From JAAEQG01 sp023133475 (lineage in GTDB: Bacteria; Planctomycetota; Phycisphaerae; UBA1845), in NCBI GenBank assembly GCA_030631415.1, contig DAOVLE010000136.1, forward strand, positions 1 to 14,257: a stretch of 14,257 nt of DNA. Direction: 5' to 3'. The notes beneath the pieces are model-generated. The model ran no database searches. It worked only from the letters and a program-made list of their open reading frames with translations, and had not been told where the DNA came from. This document shows, one piece after another, positions 7,381 to 14,257 of the stretch. The first letter of the stretch is position 1. Each line of letters opens with the position of its first letter. A program made the position numbers and the translations under genes.

Positions 7381-8396
7381 TGGGATGCCGGATAAGCGTG
7401 TTGGTTCAGGTCGGGATTCTGTTTGTCACTGCCGGCTTAATCGCCGGGCCGCTTGTGGCTGACGAGAAGGGCGGTTCCCCTGCCCCGGCAGCCCGAGGAT
7501 TAGATAGCTCGCTACCGCCTAGCGGTGTGCAGCTAGGCACTCGTGTGGCAGCACGGCCCGGTTCGGGGTCCATGCTGGCATTCAGTGCCTTCGTCGACGG
7601 CAACTGGGACATATTCACGTGGGATTTCTCCCCGGCCCATGCGCCGGTGCAGTGGACTCGGACCCCCTTTGACGAGTCGAGCCCTTCGTTGGCGCCCGAC
7701 CGCTCGTTTTGTGTCTACGAGACCGTCGATGGTAAAGTGTGGCATCTTCCCTTGCGGGACGGGGCGTCGGCTGAACTACTGCCCGCCGGGTCCGATCAGA
7801 AGTTCGACATGCACCCGGCTGTCTCACCGGACGGGATGTCGATTGTGCTGGCGACCAGTCTGAATCGCGCGACGGACGATTCCGACCTGATCGTGTACGA
7901 CCGGCGCTCGGGCAGGCATGCCCGTCGTCTGGAGTTGCTGGCGTATCAGCATTACCCCACCTGGGCTCCGGACGGGAAACATGTGGCGTTCGGCAACCTG
8001 CACGGGCGTTTGCAGACGGGGGGGCCGCTTTCTGAGATTTGGGTGATGCGGGTTGACGTGTCCTGGGCCCGCCAGTTGACACTGCTGGACGCTTTCTCGG
8101 TGTCCCCCTGCTGGTCGCCGAAGGGTGACCTTATCGCCTTCGAGAGCAATCGGGGTGGCGATTTCGACATCTGGCTGGTTTGCCCGGTCACGCGAGCCTA
8201 TCGCCGGCTCACCCAACATTCCGCCGCGGACACCGATCCTGTGTTTGGGCCTGAGGGGCGGTCGATCATCTTTGAGTCGACCCGCGGCGGCAATCTGGGA
8301 CTGTGGAAGATTGACCTTGACACGGGGAAGACGTCACCGCTTCACCCCTTTGGGCCGACGGTCTCCCGGCTGTGCCGGGATCCGGACTGGAAATGA
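7377..8396 (+). CDS. Exported PD40/TolB-like beta-propeller protein (operon gene 4)
   Basis: This 339-residue protein begins with a typical Sec signal peptide (charged start, hydrophobic 8-28, likely cleavage after 'GPLVA'). The rest is made of WD40-like/PD40 repeats as in TolB: 'HPAVSPDGMSIVLATS' (146-161), 'YPTWAPDGKHVAFGN' (193-207), 'SPCWSPKGDLIAFESNRGG' (243-261) and 'DPVFGPEGRSIIFESTRGG' (287-305), with two weaker blades before them. Six blades are visible, which suggests a six-bladed propeller. There is no lipobox, so it is probably a soluble periplasmic protein. The start forms ATGATG across the stop of gene 3; both ATGs are in frame and the first gives an ATGA overlap, indicating translational coupling. 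The family usually binds proteins or ligands. Its partner is inferred to be one of the three membrane proteins upstream. Confidence 0.85.
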   Translation: MMGCRISVLVQVGILFVTAGLIAGPLVADEKGGSPAPAARGLDSSLPPSGVQLGTRVAARPGSGSMLAFSAFVDGNWDIFTWDFSPAHAPVQWTRTPFDESSPSLAPDRSFCVYETVDGKVWHLPLRDGASAELLPAGSDQKFDMHPAVSPDGMSIVLATSLNRATDDSDLIVYDRRSGRHARRLELLAYQHYPTWAPDGKHVAFGNLHGRLQTGGPLSEIWVMRVDVSWARQLTLLDAFSVSPCWSPKGDLIAFESNRGGDFDIWLVCPVTRAYRRLTQHSAADTDPVFGPEGRSIIFESTRGGNLGLWKIDLDTGKTSPLHPFGPTVSRLCRDPDWK

Positions 8397-8427
8397 CACT
8401 TTAATTGCTTTACTGGTTGGGGCCTGC

Positions 8428-8640
8428 GGCGGGTGGCATGGCCAAGCGTCTCCGACGATAGGCTGCCACAAGGTGACCCTGTTTCACAAACGGAGACATA
8501 GGCTGTGGCGTAAGATGGAGCTTGGCCATGTACACGCTGCGCGAAAGCGTGCGGCGCGGAACATGGTCAAGAACCACCTCGAAAGGTCGTCGGGCAAAGC
8601 GTAACGTTATCGAGGGTGGTCCTTGACCATGCCACCCGCC
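8428..8640. repeat. REP/BIME-like inverted-repeat cluster between convergent genes
   Basis: Four copies of a ten-base core (CTTGRCCATG or its reverse complement) lie at 8437-8446, 8521-8530, 8562-8571 and 8622-8631, in alternating orientation. The outer pair (8428-8446 and 8622-8640) is complementary at 18 of 19 positions. The second and third copies close a hairpin containing CACGCT/AGCGTG (8533-8538 and 8546-8551). The third copy extends outward to pair with the fourth (8565-8582 with 8610-8628). These pairings are alternatives because they share arms. The cluster sits between the ends of the operon and the ClC gene, where it could act as a bidirectional terminator. No U-tract was seen. Confidence 0.75.
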
Positions 8641-8698
8641 AACCTTCTGTCGCTGTCAGCCTGATCTCCGGTCGGACCCGACCTACAGACTCCGTTGC

Positions 8699-10510
8699 TT
8701 ATCCGGTTTGCTGGTCCAGTTCTTCCTGGTAGCGGGTCATGACTCCCTGGCGTGTGATCAGGCCTTCCACGCGGCGGGTGTCGTGGGGGGCGGTCAGAGG
8801 CAGAGAATCCACGTCGCTACGGGCGAATTTGTCCAGGACGGTGTCCAGGGTGTCGGCGGGGCTGACCGTCGGGATTTTTGATCGAACCAACTCGCCCACG
8901 ACCAGCAGGGGCACCGCCTCCGGCTGAAGCAGGGCAGTCTTGATATCGTAATCGACCACCAGTCCCCGGTAGTTCCCGTCATCGTCGGTCACCACAAAAT
9001 CGAGCGATCCGGTTTCGTCCGCGATCTGCAACAACTTTTGCAAGGGGTCCTCGGGGTGCACGAATTGTGGGGGGATGGCTCGGACCTGGTCGGCGGTGAT
9101 CCGTTTGAGGATGGTGAGGTCCGCCAGCGTGCCGAAGCGGATGCCCCGGCGACGCAGCTTGAGTGTGTAAATGCTGTCTTTGGAGATCAGTTGCGCCCCG
9201 GCGGTAGCCACGATCGCCGCAAACATGACCGGCAGGATGACCTTCGGCTCGCGGGTCAACTCGTATAGGATGACAATCGCCGTGAGGGGGGCATGGGTGG
9301 TTCCGGCAGTGACCGCCGCCATGCCCACCAGAGCAAAGGCGGTGGCGCCGGCTTCATCCACCAGCCCAATCCGGTTCAGGGTCAGCCCGAAGGCCCCACC
9401 CAAAAACGCACCGATCATCAGCGATGGGGCAAACACACCTCCGGATCCGCCGCTGCCCAAAGTCAGAGACGTAGCCAATAGCTTAAGAGCCAACAGCACT
9501 ACCAGAGAGATAATGCTGAACTGGAGGAGATTCGGGCTGATGGCAGCCTTAATCGCCGGATAACCGTTGCCGAAGAACTCCGGGACACCCGCCCCACCCA
9601 CGACCTGGAGGTAGACGATCCCGCTGATGCCCAAACCAACCGCGCCAATTGCCGGTTTGAGTTGCTCGGGCACCTTTAGGGCATCAAAGATGTCCTCGGC
9701 TTTGTAGAGCACCTTGATGAACAACACTGCCGCCCAGGCACACAGAAATCCCAACACCAGATAGTACGGCAGGTTGCTCAGATGGAAGACGTAATACTCC
9801 GGTCTGTGCACCTCAAAGATGGCAATGTCTGTCCCGCCCTTTAGAGCGTGCATTGTGGAGCACCCCAATACGCTGGCAAAGACCACCGGCGAAAAAGTGC
9901 GGAAGGAGAAATCGCGCAGGAAGATTTCCAATGCAAACAACACCCCCGCGATGGGTGCGTTAAAGATGGCGGCGATCCCCGCAGCCGCCCCGCAGGCAAC
10001 CAGCACGCTCATCTGCCGGGCTTGCACGTGGAAGGTCTGGCCGAAGCTGCTGCCCAAAGCCGCCCCGATCTGGATAATAGGCCCCTCGGTCCCCGCCGCC
10101 CCGCCGGACCCGATGGTAAAGGCACTGGAGACCGCCTTGGCCAAGGCAACCCGCGGCCGGATGCGGGCTCCACGCCGTAAGATGGCGTCCATGACCTCCG
10201 GGACACCGTGCCCTTTGGCTTCGCGGGCGAAATAATAGGTGATAAACCCGACCAGCAACGCCCCAACGGTCGGAAGCAAAACCAACATGAACGCCCGCCC
10301 ATGATAAAGCCCGCCATGCCCACCGTGGCCGTAGGCCCACGCCGTCGCCTGCTCGATCAGGCGGTAGAACAGAAACGCGCCGATACCAGTGGCGCAGCCG
10401 ATCAGAATCGCCAGTGTTACGAGGAAGTATTCTTCCTTGAAGCCCACTGAGGTAAGGAGCCGAGCCAGTCGTGCTCTCAAATCCATCCCGGTTAAACTCG
10501 CGTGTGCCAC
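8699..10510 (-). CDS. clcA: ClC-family chloride channel/transporter with two CBS domains
   Basis: This 603-residue integral membrane protein moves chloride (or a related anion) across the cytoplasmic membrane. ClC signatures are clear: GHGVP (100-104), GTEGPIIQIG (140-149) with gating Glu142, GGVFAP (357-362) with its Gly-rich lead, and a Tyr at 448 in 'SIYTLKL' matching the chloride-coordinating Tyr. The C-terminus (about 470-600) contains two CBS domains, often nucleotide-sensing. The position usually holding the internal proton glutamate of antiporters (second residue after 'LFALE') is Ile196, and the selectivity-filter Ser position is His101. It may therefore be channel-like, or take up protons by another route. 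The start used is GTG 10510; ATG 10486 (residue 9) is an alternative and neither has a strong ribosome site. It converges with the operon and diverges from the kinase gene. The symbol is given at family level only. Confidence 0.92.
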   Translation of the reverse strand: MAHASLTGMDLRARLARLLTSVGFKEEYFLVTLAILIGCATGIGAFLFYRLIEQATAWAYGHGGHGGLYHGRAFMLVLLPTVGALLVGFITYYFAREAKGHGVPEVMDAILRRGARIRPRVALAKAVSSAFTIGSGGAAGTEGPIIQIGAALGSSFGQTFHVQARQMSVLVACGAAAGIAAIFNAPIAGVLFALEIFLRDFSFRTFSPVVFASVLGCSTMHALKGGTDIAIFEVHRPEYYVFHLSNLPYYLVLGFLCAWAAVLFIKVLYKAEDIFDALKVPEQLKPAIGAVGLGISGIVYLQVVGGAGVPEFFGNGYPAIKAAISPNLLQFSIISLVVLLALKLLATSLTLGSGGSGGVFAPSLMIGAFLGGAFGLTLNRIGLVDEAGATAFALVGMAAVTAGTTHAPLTAIVILYELTREPKVILPVMFAAIVATAGAQLISKDSIYTLKLRRRGIRFGTLADLTILKRITADQVRAIPPQFVHPEDPLQKLLQIADETGSLDFVVTDDDGNYRGLVVDYDIKTALLQPEAVPLLVVGELVRSKIPTVSPADTLDTVLDKFARSDVDSLPLTAPHDTRRVEGLITRQGVMTRYQEELDQQTG

Positions 10511-10607
10511 AACATAACTCGTGGTAGTTGTTCACCCCCGGTCAAAAGAGCGTCACGGTATCAACGGTGGGCTGCCGCCGCAAGCCCATTGGCTATGCCA
10601 CAAAGAT

Positions 10608-10815
10608 GTAGGGCGGGTTTCACCCGCTTTCTTTGCTGTGGCATGGGTGCCCCGCCCCTTTTAGGGGTGGGGGACGGAATTCGTCGTGGCATCGCCATTC
10701 GAATCAATCGCCGGCATTCAAATCCGTCCCCCACCCCGTTCACCGGTCCTCCGGACCGGCGAAACGGGGTGGGGCACCCGCGCAACCCACCATACTGGTT
10801 GGTGGGTTCCACCTC
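10608..10815. repeat. Palindrome cluster in the divergent ClC-kinase gap
   Basis: Several GC-rich hairpins lie side by side. They are GCGGGT-TTC-ACCCGC at 10613-10627; a C4GC4/G4TG4 hairpin at about 10650-10672; and a perfect 15-bp inverted pair (10664-10678 and 10723-10737). A long stem at about 10729-10775 has CCGGTCC-TCC-GGACCGG at its tip. The outer arms at 10645-10658 and 10766-10779 pair at 13 of 14 positions. AACCCACC (10784-10791) pairs with GGTGGGTT (10801-10808). The 15-mer at 10801-10815 recurs exactly at 13484-13498. No gene is supported here. Confidence 0.8.
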
Positions 10816-11098
10816 TTCCATAGTTATGGGAATCCCCGGCAAAATCGTGCGATTCGCAACCAAGCAGGATTTTTTGCGAATAAAAAGCATCGTGGATGCG
10901 TATACCCAATTGGATACCCGACATGCCGCCGGGGAATTCCCCAATGTTTTGTTCGGGGGCCATGCGTCAAATGGTGTAAGATTTTGTGGCGGGACTACAA
11001 ATACCTAATGATTGTATAATTGACTGGTGACGGTTTTGACACGACATTAGGGTTCGGGTATTGCGATATCGTCTGTAGGTTATTTCTTTGGGGATTTG
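10816..11098 (+). promoter_or_regulatory. Upstream region of the kinase gene with candidate promoter boxes
   Basis: No gene is supported in this stretch; an open frame crossing it starts within the ClC upstream region and runs through the palindromes. A perfect TATAAT stands at 11015-11020 but has no good -35 at proper spacing. A perfect TTGACA stands at 11036-11041, and 17 bp downstream there is only TATTGC (11059-11064), a three-of-six match. Either could be the kinase promoter, so the call is tentative. A GGGGA ribosome site (11090-11094) precedes the start at 11099. Confidence 0.35.
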
Positions 11099-13480
11099 AT
11101 GCCATCCCACCAAGGTTATTCCGGGAGTGCGTCTTCTCCAGGCCTGAGTGACCCAGGGGGCCTTGTTGGTCTGGAGATCGGCGATTTTGAGGTCATCCGC
11201 GAGATTGGTCGGGGGGGGATGGGGACTGTCTTCCAGGCCCGCCAGAAATCCCTTAACCGCATGGTTGCGCTCAAGGTGCTCTCCAGCGGGTTGGGTCTGA
11301 CCCCGACCACGGTGCTGCGTTTTCAGCGTGAGGCCCAGGCGGCAGCCCAGTTGCATCATGACAACATTGTCCCCATCCACGCTCAGGGCGAGAGCGATGG
11401 TGTCTACTACTATGCCATGGAGCTGATCCAAGGCGAGAACCTCCATGACTTGATCTGCCGGGCACGCGGTTGTGCCGCCGACTCCTCGACAGACCTGGAA
11501 GAGACCAAACCTCTTCCCACGCAAGACGATCAAAACGATCCGGCAGCCACGGTCTCTTTAAGCTCAGCCTCGCGGCATCAACCGGGCGACTCGGTCTCGG
11601 TCTCGGACCCCGCCCTGAGCCGGGGGGCACCGGTGCAGGCCACCCAGTTCGAGAAGATCGCCAGGCTGATCGCGGATGTGGCGGACGCCCTCGATTATGC
11701 CCACCGCCGTGGTGTGATCCACCGTGACGTGAAGCCGCACAACCTGATTCTGGGCGAAGAAGGGCGAATTTACGTCCTGGACTTCGGGTTGGCCCGCGTT
11801 CTGGCTCAGCCGGGCGTCACCACCACCGGCGAGTTTGTGGGCTCGCCGCTTTACATGTCTCCCGAGCAGATCGTGGGCGGTCGGCGAAAGGTTGACCAGC
11901 GCACCGACACCTATTCGCTGGGAGCCACCTTGTATGAGTGGCTGACGTTGTCGCCGCCTCATCCGGGTGAGACCCGTGAGCAGGTTATCTCGAAGATCAT
12001 TACTGCCGAGATGCCGGCTCCGCGAACCCTCAATTCGCACATACCGTTGGACCTGGAGACCATCTGCCTGAAGGCTTTGGAGAAGGACTCCGACCGCCGC
12101 TACCGGTCGTCCGGCGAGTTCCGCGATGATCTGCGGCGTTTCGTGGAGCACGAAGCCATCCGGGCCAAACGGGCTGGCATCCTGACTCGTGCCCGGAAGA
12201 TGGTGCAGCACAACAAAGTGGCTTGCATTACAGTTGCAGCCGTGGTGGTGGCGGTGGGGCTTACCTTCGCACTGGTGCGCCAGACCAGCCAATCACGCAA
12301 TCGCGAAAACGAGTTCGCCACCATCGCCCGAACCACCGAACAACTTCACGAAGCGGTCAAAGCCAAGGACAAGGAACTCGCCGAAAGCGAAAGCAGGTTC
12401 AACGATTTGCAGGCCATGATGATATTGGGCGATAAGTTTGGGCAGCAACTCAAGGAGTCGGTCCCCAAAGCCGGCGAGTTCTTCGGGTCCATGGCCGGCG
12501 GTGGCCCTGAGATGAGCGGGTTGGCTGAGCGTATGTCCGGCGTGTTCATTGATTCGCTACGTCGGGACAAGCCCGCACGGTTCGAGGTGGGGCTGGGCCC
12601 CGGGCAAGGTGCGGTGTACGAGTTGTACGCGAGGGCTCTCGCCGCCGAGGACCCTGCTCGGGCGATCCGGCTTGTGAACAAGTGCCTGTTCCTGGACCCT
12701 CAGCACCTCGGTGCCGGGATACTTGCCGCCGCCCTGTGCTGTGCCGAGCAAGACCAGGTTCGGATGTTCAAGCACGCCGGTGCGGTGGTCAAGCGACATC
12801 CGGGCCAGCCGGAGGGCTACCTGCTCAGCGGGGTGGCGAACTTGCTGGCTGGGGATTGGGCGGCGAGCACCGCGAATTTCAGTGCGGTTTTGAAACTGGA
12901 CGAGGAGAACTCCTGGGCGTTGGCGCTGCGAGGTGTGGGTTATCGCCATCAGAGCGATTACGCCCACGCCCTGGCTGACTTCAACCATGCCTTGCAAGTG
13001 GACCCGGGCAATGTCGTGGCGTTGCTCGAGCGTGGGCGGGCCACCGTATTCTTGACGAAAAATTATGAAGCGGGCATCGCCGATGCCACTCATATCATCG
13101 AGCTCGAGCCGGGCAATAGTGAAGCCTACATACTCCGCGGTGACTGCCACGACGCACTCGGGCGCTATCGGGAATCCAGCAAAGACTATGCACGGGCTAA
13201 CAAGCTGGTTCCAGGCTCGCTTCTGGTCGCCACCAAGCTGTGGCAGGCCACTGCCAAACGTCAGATGCAAGAAGCCGTCATCGAAGGCGCGGACACTTCC
13301 GAAACATCGTCCAAACCATCCACACCCTTCTCGGCTTCGGAGGCGACTCCTGATGCCGGCACCGACGCCGAGAAGCCCGATGATTGGCTTGAAAGGGTTT
13401 TGGAGCAACAACGGGGCAACCTGTCCCAGCCGAGTAGGGCGTCCGTGCAATTGCGTCGCATCTTCGCGGGTGCACAATAG
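11099..13480 (+). CDS. Transmembrane Ser/Thr protein kinase with TPR domain
   Basis: This is a 793-residue Hanks-type (PknB/Pkn-like) kinase. ATG 11099 is preferred over an in-frame TTG at 11096 because GGGGA sits about 5 nt upstream. The kinase domain (about 30-350) has glycine loop GRGGMG (37-42), Lys59 in VALKV, Glu78, HRDVKPHN (208-215), DFG (228-230) and SPE (254-256), so it should be catalytically active. A Ser/Asp/Glu-rich insert of roughly 60 residues (122-183) lies between the hinge and the catalytic lobe. One membrane helix (about 374-394) separates the cytoplasmic kinase from a short coiled-coil-like stretch (400-440) and TPR-like helices (505-705), with clear repeats 'WALALRGVGYRHQSDYAHALADFNHALQVDPGN' in part and 'EAYILRGDCHDALGRYRESSKDY'. 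The TPRs are probably extracytoplasmic sensor or docking units. The C-terminus (730-760) is low-complexity. The architecture is common in planctomycetes; its substrate is unknown. Confidence 0.93.
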   Translation: MPSHQGYSGSASSPGLSDPGGLVGLEIGDFEVIREIGRGGMGTVFQARQKSLNRMVALKVLSSGLGLTPTTVLRFQREAQAAAQLHHDNIVPIHAQGESDGVYYYAMELIQGENLHDLICRARGCAADSSTDLEETKPLPTQDDQNDPAATVSLSSASRHQPGDSVSVSDPALSRGAPVQATQFEKIARLIADVADALDYAHRRGVIHRDVKPHNLILGEEGRIYVLDFGLARVLAQPGVTTTGEFVGSPLYMSPEQIVGGRRKVDQRTDTYSLGATLYEWLTLSPPHPGETREQVISKIITAEMPAPRTLNSHIPLDLETICLKALEKDSDRRYRSSGEFRDDLRRFVEHEAIRAKRAGILTRARKMVQHNKVACITVAAVVVAVGLTFALVRQTSQSRNRENEFATIARTTEQLHEAVKAKDKELAESESRFNDLQAMMILGDKFGQQLKESVPKAGEFFGSMAGGGPEMSGLAERMSGVFIDSLRRDKPARFEVGLGPGQGAVYELYARALAAEDPARAIRLVNKCLFLDPQHLGAGILAAALCCAEQDQVRMFKHAGAVVKRHPGQPEGYLLSGVANLLAGDWAASTANFSAVLKLDEENSWALALRGVGYRHQSDYAHALADFNHALQVDPGNVVALLERGRATVFLTKNYEAGIADATHIIELEPGNSEAYILRGDCHDALGRYRESSKDYARANKLVPGSLLVATKLWQATAKRQMQEAVIEGADTSETSSKPSTPFSASEATPDAGTDAEKPDDWLERVLEQQRGNLSQPSRASVQLRRIFAGAQ

Positions 13481-13524
13481 TAGGGTGGGTTCCACCTCGC
13501 TCCGCGAGGTTCCACCCACCCTAC
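13480..13524. repeat. 45-nt near-perfect palindrome abutting the kinase stop codon
   Basis: The stem gtagggtgggt (13480-13490) pairs with acccaccctac (13514-13524), and acctcgc (13494-13500) pairs with gcgaggt (13504-13510). TCC fills the apical loop (13501-13503) and both sides of a symmetric internal loop (13491-13493, 13511-13513). The first base is the last base of the kinase TAG stop. It could act as a terminator or mRNA-stabilising hairpin, but no T-run follows it. Part of its left arm is identical to 10801-10815. Confidence 0.85.
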
Positions 13525-13544
13525 ATATGTGCAAAACTTCATAC

Positions 13545-13551
13545 GGAGGAG
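13545..13551 (+). promoter_or_regulatory. Strong ribosome binding site for the ArfB gene
   Basis: GGAGGAG, a near-full anti-16S complement, lies 10 nt before the ATG at 13562. It is the clearest Shine-Dalgarno sequence in the window and fixes the start. It stands 20 nt downstream of the palindrome at 13480-13524, outside its stem. Confidence 0.8.
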
Positions 13552-13561
13552 AGAATAGAGA

Positions 13562-14014
13562 ATGGCGGTTGAACCCGGCAGAGTGATCGTGTTGCCCGGT
13601 GGAGTGAACCTGCGAGAATCGCAGTTGCGGTTTGTCTGTTCCCGCACCCCAGGCCCGGGGGGGCAGAACGTTAACAAGGTCAACTCGCGTGTGATGTTGC
13701 TTTTCGATATTGAAAATTGCCCCGATCTGTCTTTGAGCCGGAAACACCGGATTATCAACGCCTTTCCTGGACGGATAAGCAAGCAGGGGGTTCTGCGGGT
13801 GGTATCGTCGCGATTCCGCACTCAAGCCGCCAACCGTAAGGCCTCGGTAAAACGCTTCACCGAGCTGTTGACCGATGCTCTGACACCCAGGAAGCGGCGA
13901 AAAAAGACCACCATACCCGCCCGCACCCGTGCTCGCCGCCTTGCAGACAAAGCCCACCTCAGCCAACGCAAACGCCTCCGTCGCGCCCCGGGACCCGACG
14001 CCACTGAGAGTTAG
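13562..14014 (+). CDS. arfB: ArfB/YaeJ-type peptidyl-tRNA hydrolase (ribosome rescue)
   Basis: This 150-residue protein matches the class-I release-factor-like ArfB family, which frees nascent peptides from ribosomes stalled on mRNA lacking a stop codon. The GGQ catalytic motif is at 33-35 in 'RTPGPGGQNVNKVNSRVML'. The family block 'DLSLSRKHRIINAFPGRIS' and 'QGVLRVVSSRFRTQAANR' follow. The C-terminal tail (about 108-141) is very rich in Arg/Lys, as expected of the part that enters the empty mRNA channel. There is no codon-recognition domain, and the length fits ArfB (about 140 residues) rather than a full release factor. It is transcribed in the same direction as the kinase gene, 81 nt away and separated from it by a palindrome, so co-transcription is uncertain. 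Confidence 0.92.
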   Translation: MAVEPGRVIVLPGGVNLRESQLRFVCSRTPGPGGQNVNKVNSRVMLLFDIENCPDLSLSRKHRIINAFPGRISKQGVLRVVSSRFRTQAANRKASVKRFTELLTDALTPRKRRKKTTIPARTRARRLADKAHLSQRKRLRRAPGPDATES

Positions 14015-14021
14015 CCACGAA

Positions 14022-14042
14022 GGCGGGTGAAACCCGCCCTAC
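14022..14042. repeat. Short palindrome just after the ArfB gene
   Basis: GGCGGGT (14022-14028) and ACCCGCC (14032-14038) form a perfect 7-bp stem with a GAA loop, starting 8 nt after the stop codon. The 20-mer at 14023-14042 is the exact reverse complement of 10608-10627, so the same element occurs twice in opposite orientation. It may serve as a transcript end, although no T-tract is present. Confidence 0.8.
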
Positions 14043-14093
14043 AATTGTGATTTCGCCGGTGTGTGGCCATATTTTGTGGCATTAGGCGGGTGG

Positions 14094-14155
14094 CCCATCG
14101 CTTTAGCGGTGGGGGACGCGAATCCTGACGCGATTCGTGTTCCCCAGGGCTAAAG
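14094..14155. repeat. Compound inverted repeat in the terminal intergenic region
   Basis: The arms at 14101-14124 and 14132-14155 are complementary at about 20 of 24 positions; two of the mismatches would be G-U pairs in RNA. A smaller hairpin, CCCATCGC-TTTA-GCGGTGGG (14094-14113), competes with the left arm. No coding potential was seen. It resembles the other palindromic clusters in the window. Confidence 0.65.
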
Positions 14156-14172
14156 GGCTTGTCGATTTAGTC

Positions 14173-14237
14173 TGTAGCGTCGCCCCTTGTGGGCGGCGCA
14201 CCTGTGTTTTTCGTCACCCACAAGGGGTGACGCTACA
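14173..14237. repeat. 21-nt inverted repeat near the window end
   Basis: The arms at 14173-14193 and 14217-14237 are reverse complements at 20 of 21 positions, with a 23-nt loop that includes a short T-run (14206-14211). It could be a strong hairpin or the tip of a larger repeat that continues past the window. No gene is seen between 14015 and 14257. Confidence 0.75.
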
Positions 14238-14257
14238 TTGGGAATCGCCACGGACGA

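Noticed and set aside
8125..8604. 159-codon open frame on the plus strand across the end of the propeller gene
   Set aside because: Its first part is a shadow of the PD40 gene in another frame and the rest runs through the inverted-repeat cluster.
8428..8640. Classic intrinsic terminator
   Set aside because: Strong stems are present but no T-run follows on either strand, so the element is reported as a repeat with only a possible terminator role.
10502..11008. 168-codon open frame in the ClC-kinase gap
   Set aside because: It runs through stacked palindromes, has repeat-derived composition and no recognisable domain.
12557..13966. Long antisense open frame (469 codons) opposite the kinase and ArfB genes
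   Set aside because: The plus strand in this region encodes clear TPR and GGQ motifs; the antisense frame is a high-GC shadow without any domain.
1..14257. CRISPR array
   Set aside because: Repeats are palindromic, unevenly spaced and differ in sequence; there is no regular repeat-spacer pattern and no cas gene.

Overview
The window looks like a chromosomal segment of a Planctomycetota bacterium, probably from an environmental genome. This is inferred from style rather than a marker gene. The signs are a Hanks-type Ser/Thr kinase fused to a membrane helix and TPR repeats, fairly high GC, and intergenic gaps packed with GC-rich palindromes of the 'tagggtgggttccacc' and 'gcgggtttcacccgc' kind. 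No rRNA, tRNA, CRISPR array, transposase or phage gene was seen.

Layout. (1) Positions 1-245 hold a compound inverted repeat with 43/44-nt near-perfect arms and smaller nested hairpins. A plausible sigma70 promoter follows at 379-409. (2) Positions 460-8396 form a tight four-gene operon on the plus strand, with every junction overlapping. It holds two tandem, divergent paralogues (460-2991 and 2991-5342), each a polytopic membrane domain followed by two class-I-glutamine-amidotransferase-like (GATase-like) extracytoplasmic domains. Next is a membrane-anchored fusion of a CcmH-like segment, a thioredoxin/TlpA-like domain without its CxxC, and FlgD/Ig-like domains (5323-7380). Last is an exported PD40/TolB-like beta-propeller (7377-8396). 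(3) A convergent gap (8397-8698) carries a REP/BIME-like inverted-repeat cluster. (4) A CLC-family anion channel or transporter with two CBS domains lies on the minus strand (8699-10510). (5) A 588-bp divergent gap holds another palindrome cluster and a candidate promoter region. (6) A Ser/Thr kinase-TPR membrane protein (11099-13480) is followed by a 45-nt palindrome and an ArfB-type ribosome-rescue hydrolase (13562-14014). (7) The tail (14015-14257) is made of further palindromes.

How the genes work together. The four-gene operon is the most interesting part. All four products are predicted to sit in or outside the cytoplasmic membrane, and several domains look like degenerate versions of known enzymes. 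The membrane domain of the second gene resembles the exosortase/archaeosortase fold with the catalytic cysteine replaced. The thioredoxin-like domain has lost both redox cysteines. The GATase-like domains show no obvious nucleophile. I infer a cell-envelope assembly that uses these folds for binding or scaffolding, but its function is unknown and nothing here proves a pathway. ClC, the kinase and ArfB are ordinary recognisable families with no visible functional link to the operon.
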